Below, one piece after another: positions 6,635 through 13,300 of a stretch of DNA of 18,966 nt. The notes under the pieces are model-generated. The model was given only the letters and a program-made list of their open reading frames with translations, was not told the origin of the DNA and made no database searches. Location of the stretch: the NCBI GenBank assembly GCA_026391515.1, contig JAPLEC010000411.1, positions 1 to 18,966 on the forward strand, given 5' to 3'. The first letter of the stretch is position 1; every line of letters starts with the position of its first letter. The position numbers and the translations under genes are program-made. The DNA is from Bacteroidia bacterium. Lineage in GTDB: Bacteria; Bacteroidota; Bacteroidia; Bacteroidales; VadinHA17.

Positions 6635-8470
6635 TTATGAGCCGTTCATTGAAACGAGAAATTCTTCATTCGACTTAGCCTGCAATAGCCTGTCGCGTAA
6701 AAACTCCATGGCTTCAAGCGCGTTCATATCTGCAAGATAATTGCGTAAAACCCAGATTTTTTGCAATATACTCTTATTAAGAAGAAGATCTTCACGACGT
6801 GTGCTGGAAGCAGGAATGTCGATTGAGGGGAATATCCTCCTGTTCGACAATTTGCGGTCGAGCTGAAGCTCCATATTACCTGTTCCCTTGAACTCTTCAA
6901 AGATCACATCATCCATTTTCGATCCTGTTTCTGTCAGGGCTGTCGCAAGAATTGTCAGCGAACCTCCGTTTTCGATATTTCTTGCAGCTCCAAAGAATCT
7001 TTTCGGTTTATGTAAAGCATTGGAATCAACTCCACCGGACAGTACTTTTCCTGAAGCAGGGGCAGTGGTGTTAAATGCTCTTGCAAGCCTGGTTATTGAA
7101 TCGAGAAGAATTACAACATCGTGGCCGCATTCTACAAGCCTCTTTGCTTTTTCAAGAACAATGTTGGCAACACGGCAATGACGTTCGGCAGGTTCATCGA
7201 ATGTAGAAGCTATGACTTCTGCATTTACATTCCTTGCCATATCGGTTACCTCCTCCGGTCTTTCGTCAATAAGCAGGATCATCAGGTAAACATCAGGATG
7301 GTATTTTGCGATAGCGTTTGCAATTTCCTGAAGCAGAATGGTTTTACCAGTCTTTGGCTGTGCTACAATCAGTCCGCGCTGTCCCTTACCGATAGGAGTG
7401 AACATATCTATTACTCTGACAGACAATGTACCTTCACCCGGCTGGCAAAGAGTGAATTTTTCATTAGGAAACAGTGGAGTAAGGAAATCAAAAGGAACTC
7501 TGTCGCGTATAAAATCAGGACTTCTACCGTTTATCTCATCTACTTTAATAAGGGGGAAATATTTTTCACCCTCTTTTGGCGGGCGAATCGTTCCTTTAAT
7601 GGTATCACCGGTTTTAAGACCAAACAATTTAATCTGGGATTGTGAAACGTAAATATCATCAGGTGAATTCAGATAGTTATAATCGGCTGATCTGAGAAAG
7701 CCGTAACCGTCAGGCATTATTTCAAGTACGCCTGTATTGTAGATTATTCCTTCAAACTCAAAAGGTTTTTCCTTCTTTTCTTCCTTCTCCGGTGCTTCTT
7801 CAGGAATGATTTCTTTTACAGGAGGCTCAATAATTTCACTTCCTAAATATTCATTCTCAGCAGGTTTGAAATCGTCGAAAGGAGCATCACTATTAATCTG
7901 GGGGGTTAAATTTTCCTGCAATGGTTCAGGTACAGATTCCGGTTCGGGTTCTTTTTTCTCAGGTTTTTCTTCCAGTTCCCTTTCAAAAACTACTGTTTTT
8001 TCTCTCGGTTCCTCAGGCTTCTTTTCAGGAACCCAGAAAGGTGTTTTTCTTTCTTCGATCGCTGGTTCTGAAGGGTGGAAGGAATCGGGTTTCTCATCCG
8101 GTTTGTCATCCTGTCTGGCAGGTTCTCTCCATGGATCGGAAGGAGGGTTGTTTCTGGTCAGATCATCTGGTGAAACTGACATGACTGATTCAACAGGACG
8201 GTTCAGAACCGATTTAATTGTTCTTGGTCTTTTGCCCCTTCTGATCGATGGATCAAATTCCTGGTTGAATTTATCATTTGGAGACCGGCCAGCATCGTCT
8301 TCTTTCTTATGGTTCAACTTATTTTCTGTGGCTTCAAGTGCCTGTTGATCAAGTATTTTATATACAAGATCCTGCTTTTTTAAAGTTTCAGCTTTTTTGA
8401 TATTAAGTTCTTTTGCTATCTCCCTTAATTCAGGCAGAAGCATTTTACTTAGCTCAAGAATGTCGTACAT
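6635..8470 (-). CDS. rho: Transcription termination factor Rho with long disordered insertion
   Basis: This 611-aa ATP-driven RNA helicase ends transcription. Order of parts: Rho N-terminal helical domain (1-45). A charged, proline- and glutamate-rich stretch (about 50-240) shows little sign of folded structure. A cold-shock-like primary RNA-binding domain follows (about 246-312, with GVLEIMPDGYGFLRS). The ATPase core has Walker A QPKTGKT (371-377), IDERPEEVTD (401-410), Walker B DVVILLDSITRLARA (451-465), a Q-loop region with LSGGVDSNAL (477-486) and the R-loop region LDRKLSNRRIFPSID (537-551). E. coli Rho is about 419 aa; the difference is the insertion, which is typical of Bacteroidota. 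In Bacteroides thetaiotaomicron such a region is reported to drive phase separation. The start is chosen because MYDILELSKMLLPELREIAK is the normal N-terminus. It diverges from rpoD. Confidence 0.97.
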   Translation of the reverse strand: MYDILELSKMLLPELREIAKELNIKKAETLKKQDLVYKILDQQALEATENKLNHKKEDDAGRSPNDKFNQEFDPSIRRGKRPRTIKSVLNRPVESVMSVSPDDLTRNNPPSDPWREPARQDDKPDEKPDSFHPSEPAIEERKTPFWVPEKKPEEPREKTVVFERELEEKPEKKEPEPESVPEPLQENLTPQINSDAPFDDFKPAENEYLGSEIIEPPVKEIIPEEAPEKEEKKEKPFEFEGIIYNTGVLEIMPDGYGFLRSADYNYLNSPDDIYVSQSQIKLFGLKTGDTIKGTIRPPKEGEKYFPLIKVDEINGRSPDFIRDRVPFDFLTPLFPNEKFTLCQPGEGTLSVRVIDMFTPIGKGQRGLIVAQPKTGKTILLQEIANAIAKYHPDVYLMILLIDERPEEVTDMARNVNAEVIASTFDEPAERHCRVANIVLEKAKRLVECGHDVVILLDSITRLARAFNTTAPASGKVLSGGVDSNALHKPKRFFGAARNIENGGSLTILATALTETGSKMDDVIFEEFKGTGNMELQLDRKLSNRRIFPSIDIPASSTRREDLLLNKSILQKIWVLRNYLADMNALEAMEFLRDRLLQAKSNEEFLVSMNGS

Positions 8471-8823
8471 ATTGTAATAATAAATGGAATTAAGAGATCT
8501 TTATGATTTTGCTTTTGGAACCAGGGCCAAGACAAGGTGATGAACCCATGGTATTATGCAACACTTATTTCACATAACCTGAAAACCGATGCAATAATAA
8601 ATAAAATCGATTACATATTTCCTGTCAAATGTTATTAAAATGCAACGGATTTTTATCAAACCGAATTAATAATTTGATATTCAGTATGAAAAATAACTTT
8701 GCAAGATACTAAGAAAATTCTGAATTCACAAAAAAAATCAATATAATATGTTGTTTGAGCATATTTTTTTATTAAAATTGTATCGTTTGCACGGGATTTA
8801 TAAAAACCAATTTTGTCCTGCAG
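8471..8823. other. Divergent intergenic region between rho and rpoD
   Basis: This 353-base AT-rich stretch has no convincing ORF. It holds the rpoD promoter (8673-8701). For rho, no exact TAnnTTTG is found on the minus strand; the nearest is AACATTTG with one mismatch, around 8616-8623. No hairpin with a T-run was noticed. The rpoD leader would be about 115 bases long. Confidence 0.6.
8673..8701 (+). promoter_or_regulatory. rpoD promoter, TTTG-N17-TAACTTTG
   Basis: TTTG at 8673-8676 and TAACTTTG at 8694-8701 are separated by 17 bases, matching the Bacteroidota -33/-7 pattern (spacing slightly short of the usual 19-21). The start of transcription would fall near 8707. A weaker pair (TTTG near 8755 with TATCGTTTG near 8779) has poor spacing. 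Confidence 0.6.
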
Positions 8824-9687
8824 ATGCGCCAGCTAAAGATTACAAAACAGGTTACTAACCGTGACACGCCATCTCTTGATAAATACCTTCAGGAGATAGG
8901 AAGAGTCGATCTTATTTCACCTGAAGATGAAGTATTTCTGGCAAGGAAGATTAAATCGGGCGATGATGACTCTCTCAGAAAACTTGTTAAAGCCAATCTT
9001 CGTTTCGTTGTTTCTGTCGCAAAACAATACCAGAACCAGGGTATGAGTCTGCCTGATCTTATCAATGAAGGTAATCTTGGATTAATGAAAGCAGCTCAGC
9101 GTTTTGATGAGACGCGAGGCTTTAAATTCATCTCTTATGCTGTTTGGTGGATCCGACAGGCCATCCTTCAGGCTCTTGCCGAACAGGCAAGGATTGTCAG
9201 GCTTCCGGTCAATAAAATCGGTTCAATAAACCGTATCAACAGGGCTTTTGCAAGACTCGAACAGGAATATGAACGGGAACCTTCTTCTGCGGAGATTGGC
9301 GATATGCTTGAGATGTTTCCTGAAGACGTTAAAGAAGCATTGAAAACAAACGGACGAACAGTAAGCATGGATGCGCCTATCAGCTCCGAAGAAGATAATA
9401 CAATGTATGATGTACTACAGAGCAACGATACACCCAGTCCTGATAAAAACCTGATTAACGAATCACTCGCTTTTGAAATTGAAAGAGCACTGAGCACCCT
9501 TTCGCCACGCGAATCAAAAGTCTTAAAACTTTATTTCGGGCTTGGCATGAAACATCCCTTCACACTTGAAGAAATTGGAGAGGAGCTGAGCCTGACCCGC
9601 GAACGTGTCAGGCAGATAAAAGAAAAAGCCATCAAAAGAATACAGTTTACCACACGATGCCGGATACTGAAAACATACCTCGGTTAA
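8824..9687 (+). CDS. rpoD: Primary sigma factor RpoD/SigA (sigma-70 family, short Bacteroidota type)
   Basis: This 287-aa protein directs RNA polymerase to housekeeping promoters. Region 1.2 spans about 16-46 (SLDKYLQEIGRVDLISPEDE). Region 2 spans about 53-123, including INEGNLGLMKAAQRFD and FKFISYAVWWIRQAI for promoter melting and -7 recognition. Region 3 covers about 130-200. Region 4 covers about 213-287, with the helix-turn-helix TLEEIGEELSLTRERVRQIK (247-266). There is no long region 1.1, as expected for this phylum. The extreme C-terminus reads RIQFTTRCRILKTYLG where I remember RLRHTSRSxLLKxYLG in relatives, a small deviation in region 4.2. The ATG gives the standard MRQLKITK N-terminus. 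It is followed by rpe after 36 bases, probably on the same transcript. Confidence 0.97.
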   Translation: MRQLKITKQVTNRDTPSLDKYLQEIGRVDLISPEDEVFLARKIKSGDDDSLRKLVKANLRFVVSVAKQYQNQGMSLPDLINEGNLGLMKAAQRFDETRGFKFISYAVWWIRQAILQALAEQARIVRLPVNKIGSINRINRAFARLEQEYEREPSSAEIGDMLEMFPEDVKEALKTNGRTVSMDAPISSEEDNTMYDVLQSNDTPSPDKNLINESLAFEIERALSTLSPRESKVLKLYFGLGMKHPFTLEEIGEELSLTRERVRQIKEKAIKRIQFTTRCRILKTYLG

Positions 9688-9723
9688 TTTTTTTGTTTCT
9701 ATCTTTATCCAAAATAATCATAA

Positions 9724-10377
9724 ATGAATCATCTTGTTTCTCCGTCGCTTCTGGCTGCTGATTTTGGAAATCTGGCAAACGATGTTAAACTGATAAATAA
9801 AAGTGTTGCCGACTGGATCCATTGTGATATTATGGATGGTGTTTTTGTCCCAAATATCTCATTCGGTTTTCCTGTCATTGCAGATGTAAAGAAAATTGCG
9901 AGAAAGCCTCTTGATGTTCATCTGATGATTGTCGATCCTGACCGCTATCTCGCCAGGTGGAAGGAAACCGGTGCAGATATCCTGACAGTCCAGTATGAAG
10001 CGTGTACTCATCTTCACCGGACAGTGACAGAAATCCGAAACCTTGGAATGAAAGCCGGTGTTGCAGTAAATCCTCATACACCGGTTTCATTACTTAAAAA
10101 TATTCTTCCTTATATCGATCTGGTTCTCATTATGACCGTCAATCCGGGTTTCGGAGGACAATCGTTTATTATGGAGAGCTATAATAAAATTGCAGAGTTG
10201 AGGAAGATGATAGATAACGGCAGGAACAAGGTGCTTATCCAGGTTGATGGAGGTGTCGATACTAAAAATGCCCGCAGACTGGTTGAAACCGGTGTTAATG
10301 TGCTTGTTGCGGGGAATACAATTTTCAGTTCAAAGGATCCGCTTGGGACTATAAGGAAGCTAAAGAAATTAGGATGA
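9724..10377 (+). CDS. rpe: Ribulose-phosphate 3-epimerase
   Basis: This 217-aa TIM-barrel enzyme interconverts ribulose 5-phosphate and xylulose 5-phosphate in the non-oxidative pentose phosphate pathway. Diagnostic stretches are SPSLLAADFGNL near the start, HCDIMDGVFVPN (33-44, metal ligands His33 and Asp35), DVHLMI (64-69, His66), TVNPGFGGQ (138-146, phosphate/substrate loop) and VDGGV (174-178, catalytic Asp175). The second phosphate-binding stretch is VAGNTIF (195-201). Length is normal. It lies 36 bases after rpoD and before a large inverted repeat that probably ends the transcript. Confidence 0.97.
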   Translation: MNHLVSPSLLAADFGNLANDVKLINKSVADWIHCDIMDGVFVPNISFGFPVIADVKKIARKPLDVHLMIVDPDRYLARWKETGADILTVQYEACTHLHRTVTEIRNLGMKAGVAVNPHTPVSLLKNILPYIDLVLIMTVNPGFGGQSFIMESYNKIAELRKMIDNGRNKVLIQVDGGVDTKNARRLVETGVNVLVAGNTIFSSKDPLGTIRKLKKLG

Positions 10378-10391
10378 ATGCCTATTATAAA

Positions 10392-10480
10392 AATCCCCTC
10401 TTGGGAGGGGCAAGGGGTGGGTTCTTTTAAGGAAGAGTCACTATGTATAAACCCACCCCCAACCCCTCCAGGGAGGGGAG
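10392..10480. repeat. Long GC-rich inverted repeat between convergent rpe and miaA
   Basis: Left arm about 10392-10422 and right arm about 10450-10480 are near-perfect inverted copies (about 30 bp with few mismatches), with a 27-base spacer. Each arm is also self-complementary: CCCCTCTTGGGAGGGG on the left and CCCCTCCAGGGAGGGG on the right. The element can therefore fold either as one long hairpin or as two short ones. It sits 14 bases after the rpe stop and 9 bases beyond the miaA stop. It may serve as a two-way terminator, though neither side has a strong T-run, or be an inserted palindromic repeat. Remnants of similar sequence lie at 12980-13008 and 13210-13242. Confidence 0.8.
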
Positions 10481-10489
10481 CTTATCTGA

Positions 10490-11273
10490 TTAATCTTTTT
10501 GAAATTTAGTACAACTCGTGATATAATTAATTATCTCGATCTTATCATCAGCCTGAAACCATCTGATCTCCTTGTCTTTAGCCCACCATGTAATCTGGCG
10601 TTTTGCAAACCTGCGGGTATTCCGTTTTATAAGTTCAAGTGCCTTTTCCTTAGAAATTTTACCTTCGAAATAATCAAAAAACTCTTTGTAACCAACACTG
10701 TTCAAAGCATTCAGATGCTTAAGCTCAAAAAGACTTTTTGCTTCTTCCTCGAGCCCTTCACAAATCATCTTATCAACTCTTTGATTTATCCTTTCATATA
10801 ATTCTTTTCTGGTTCTCTCCAGACCGATTTTAATGATTCTGAAATCTCAGAGCAAGCCTTAATCCTTCAATACCTTCTTCCCTGTATTTATTGTTATATT
10901 TCTTCCGGACCAGAGGATCAACATCAGGAATATCATCAATGCCTTTACAGACAGCGTCAATATACATTCCTGAGCCACCGGTCAGCAAGACCATATTATT
11001 TGCGGTAAACAGATCCGGTAAAATATTGAGGACATCTCTTTCGAAAAGGCTTGAACTGTAGTAATCTTTTACTGACAGAAATCTGACAAAATGATGTCTT
11101 ATTTCAGCAAGCTGATAATCGGATGGTGCTGCTGTACCTATTTTCATTTCACTGAAGAACTGCCGGGAATCGGCCGAGATAATCTCACAATTAAAATGTC
11201 GGGCAATATCAATAGAAATATCTGTTTTCCCGACCCCTGTCGGACCAAGAAGTACTATTAATATATTTTTCAT
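10490..11273 (-). pseudogene. miaA: miaA, tRNA dimethylallyltransferase, broken by internal deletion with frameshift
   Basis: MiaA adds a dimethylallyl group to A37 of tRNAs that read codons starting with U. The N-terminal half is good: P-loop GPTGVGKT, SADSRQFF, LTGGSGMYIDAVCKGIDDIPDVD, ending in EEGIEGLRLAL, then QNH-stop at 10830. The C-terminal half is in a different frame, open from 10846: DFRIIKIGLERTRKELYERI, then MICEGLEEEAKSL, LNSVGYKEFFDYF and RFAKRQITWW to the stop at 10490. The homologous halves meet around 10846-10855. The stretch that should lie between them (about 40-45 residues with DP-x-x-Y, the N-x-x-RV-x-x-ALE segment and the TGKPYSSF segment) is absent. This is loss of roughly 120-140 bases, not a single-base error. 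The start is taken at 11273 (MKNILIVLLGPTG); an upstream ATG at 11312 would overlap the neighbouring gene. Confidence 0.88.
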
Positions 11274-11295
11274 TGGATTCTTTTCTCTGAAGAGG

Positions 11296-11853
11296 CTATT
11301 CTTCCTCCTCATTCAGAGTATCTTCATTTTCGAAGCCTTCCAGTGGCTCTTCGTCTTCACCATTCAGGAACAGATCGTCAACTTCGGCTTCATCCTCGTC
11401 TTCATCATCATCAGAGACAACAATATTATTATAGAGCTTTCTGGAGCTGCTGCCGAAAATTACCTGCTTTGGAGGTACTCCTTTTGAATTTGTGCAGGAT
11501 GGATATTCATGGTTAGGATCTTCCTTAGCTTCTCCGGTATATTCAACGAATAAAGCTCTTTCGTTAAAAAAGTCGAAAACGTACAATAATTTCTGGTTCT
11601 TACGGAAGATAATATCCTCAAGCACAGCAACTTCCATTGTTGAGGAACCGGTTCCCATATCGAATAGTGTAAACTCCTCTTCCTTTTCCCAGTTATCTGT
11701 AGCCATGTAAAATGAAGCCATTTGTGATTTATCAAATTCAAGTTCATCCTGGATGAGATTATGAAAATCCATTAAAGTATGCGAGTCAAGGAATTCAAAT
11801 TCTCTCACAAACGACTCATCCTCATCCGATAACACTACAAATTTGTAAACCAT
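11296..11853 (-). CDS. pRiA4b ORF-3-like (IS1096-passenger-like) family protein with acidic tail
   Basis: This 185-aa protein resembles the plasmid pRiA4b ORF-3 family, known by the pattern of a short beta-rich start (MVYKFVVLSDEDESFVREFE), a helix (SHTLMDFHNLIQDELEFD), the SFYMATDNW segment (47-55) and a YVFDFFNERALFVEY strand (91-105). Function in the family is unknown; the name comes from plasmid and insertion-element passengers, and nothing nearby suggests a mobile element here. Residues 147-185 are almost all Asp and Glu, a disordered acidic tail. It lies 41 bases after the acyl-CoA reductase gene and 22 bases before the probable miaA start, so the three could form an operon. Coding is certain; family is fairly likely from memory. 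Confidence 0.75.
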   Translation of the reverse strand: MVYKFVVLSDEDESFVREFEFLDSHTLMDFHNLIQDELEFDKSQMASFYMATDNWEKEEEFTLFDMGTGSSTMEVAVLEDIIFRKNQKLLYVFDFFNERALFVEYTGEAKEDPNHEYPSCTNSKGVPPKQVIFGSSSRKLYNNIVVSDDDEDEDEAEVDDLFLNGEDEEPLEGFENEDTLNEEEE

Positions 11854-11894
11854 AACTTTTTTGATTCGAAGGGTGCAATATAATATATTTTACT

Positions 11895-12938
11895 TTACAA
11901 TATTCCGGCAAATATTTTTTTTAGAATAAATTCAATCGTATCAATGCCATCTGCATAGTCCCACAGAACAGGCGATTGAGCTCTGCCGAAAGGTAAATAA
12001 TTTTTACCAACAATACATTGAATTTTTTCCTTCTGTTCTTGAAGTAACTTCTTAATCTGTTCCGGAGAATTATAATTTTCATAATATAGAACAGCGACTG
12101 GTGATGACAAACCACGATTCTCTTTAAAAAGCAGAAAGCCAGTATCAGTAAACTTTTCTTTATTTACAAGATAAACTGCCTTGTTGAAATCGTAGTTATT
12201 TGCATATTTAGAGTGGTTGATGATGCACGCATATTTTTCCCAGTTTGTGCTTAATCTCTTGAGGTCAAATTTTTCAGGAACAAATATTTTTGAGATGTTC
12301 CTGCAACCCAGTCCGAAATATGATAAAACATCTGTACCGAGTGCTTCAAGCTCATCATCTGTCTCTGTACCGTCAAGAATAGCGATGCTGTTTCTGTTCT
12401 TCCTTATAATATGAGGATACTTCCCGAAGTAATATTCAAAATAACGAGAGGTATTATCGCTGCCGGTTGCAATTACTGCATCAAAACCGCATAAAGTACC
12501 CATGGTAAACACAATTCTGTTTTTGAACTGTGGATTTAAATCACTGACGATGTCCCCGATAAAGCGGATCAGGTCGGCATCTTTTGAACTGGTTTTTGCA
12601 ATTATCGAGTTACCAGAAATAAGGACTGAAAGAAAATCGTGGAATCCAACAAGCGGAATATTCCCTGCCATGATAATTCCTACCTTGAGAGGATTGTAAT
12701 TTTGATTCAGTGCAGGGTATGCGTCAGTCCACTTTTTAAGGTTTTCATATGTCAGCTCGTTGGCAATTGCATTTAAAGCCAACCTGACATTATCAGGAGT
12801 GAACCAGGGGTTTTCAATATGCTGGATTTCAATAAGGAGAGTCAGCTCATTAGTGTATCTTGAAGAATTTCCTTTAAGAACATTCCGAAGGATAGTTCCT
12901 AGTTCTGCAAATGCATCTATACGATCACTTAATTTCAT
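11895..12938 (-). CDS. LuxC-family acyl-CoA reductase
   Basis: This 347-aa protein belongs to the LuxC branch of the aldehyde dehydrogenase superfamily, which reduces acyl-CoA (or transfers an acyl group from it) to aldehyde with NADPH. Visible landmarks are VGIIMAGNIPLVGFHDFL (86-103, cofactor-domain strand-turn), ATGSDNTSRYFEYYFG (157-172) and the active-site segment SYFGLGCRNISKIFVP (206-221) with Cys212 as likely nucleophile. It is shorter than luminescence LuxC proteins (about 480 aa) but similar in length to Bacteroidota homologues. No luxD/luxE or luxAB genes are nearby, so bioluminescence is not implied; the true substrate is unknown. A TAnnTTTG box lies 20 bases before the start. Family fairly sure, substrate open. 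Confidence 0.85.
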   Translation of the reverse strand: MKLSDRIDAFAELGTILRNVLKGNSSRYTNELTLLIEIQHIENPWFTPDNVRLALNAIANELTYENLKKWTDAYPALNQNYNPLKVGIIMAGNIPLVGFHDFLSVLISGNSIIAKTSSKDADLIRFIGDIVSDLNPQFKNRIVFTMGTLCGFDAVIATGSDNTSRYFEYYFGKYPHIIRKNRNSIAILDGTETDDELEALGTDVLSYFGLGCRNISKIFVPEKFDLKRLSTNWEKYACIINHSKYANNYDFNKAVYLVNKEKFTDTGFLLFKENRGLSSPVAVLYYENYNSPEQIKKLLQEQKEKIQCIVGKNYLPFGRAQSPVLWDYADGIDTIEFILKKIFAGIL

Positions 12939-12957
12939 GCTGTTGAAATATTGAATG

Positions 12958-12965
12958 CAAATTTA
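12958..12965 (-). promoter_or_regulatory. Candidate -7 element for the acyl-CoA reductase unit
   Basis: The minus strand reads TAAATTTG (exact TAnnTTTG), giving a start about 14 bases before the ATG at 12938. No clear TTTG is found upstream; the region beyond is repeat remnant. Confidence 0.4.
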
Positions 12966-13243
12966 AGGAAAATCTTTTGCCTCACCCCCTTCATCCTCCT
13001 CTCTCAGGATCTACTCTTTATATACATTAAAGGGACACTACCATCAGATAATTTTCCGGCAATCTTCAGACACTCTTGTTTTTATGTCAATCCAATTCAG
13101 AATGATTTGCGGATAGGGGAAAGAGATTCCTCACTTCGTTCGGAATGACAGGGTGCATGTGAGGTAAATTGGGGAAGAAGCGGGAAGCTATATTGAAGAC
13201 AAAATGAAGCCTCCTCTCGGGGAAGAGATTTTAGGGAGAGGCC

Positions 13244-13277
13244 AAAAAAATCCTGACCCTTTTCAGGACCAGGATTT
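13244..13277 (-). terminator. Intrinsic terminator of the blaI-M56 unit
   Basis: On the minus strand AAATCCTGGTCC pairs with GGGTCAGGATTT around a TGAAAA loop (12 bp with two G-U pairs), followed by seven Ts. It begins 24 bases after the stop of the M56 gene. Confidence 0.88.
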
Positions 13278-13300
13278 AAAAATTTAGAAAAAATCTGAAA

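Larger units (their letters stand above)
12939..13300. other. Intergenic region with decayed repeat pieces
   Basis: No gene is supported in these 362 bases. They hold the -7 box above; a CT-rich piece at 12980-13008 and an inverse-like GA-rich piece at 13210-13242, resembling the arms of the repeat at 10392-10480; a small palindromic piece at 13125-13150 (ATTCC...GGAAT, reading on to AATGACA) of a kind often seen between genes; and the terminator at 13244-13277. The stretch 13010-13120 shows nothing recognised. Confidence 0.6.

Noticed and set aside
7121..8348. Plus-strand ORFs of 174 and 180 codons within rho, one Ser/Gly-rich
   Set aside because: They are antisense to rho; the low complexity mirrors the Glu/Pro-rich insertion of Rho.
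11274..11312. Upstream ATG for miaA at 11312
   Set aside because: It would overlap the end of the preceding gene and add 13 basic residues before MKNILIVLLGPTG, which is the normal family start.
11296..11853. Evidence for an insertion sequence, because the protein resembles an IS1096/pRiA4b passenger
   Set aside because: No transposase, terminal inverted repeats or target duplication are seen; the family also occurs as ordinary chromosomal genes.
13010..13120. Possible short gene or gene remnant in the intergenic stretch
   Set aside because: All frames are short or broken and no homologous motif was recognised.
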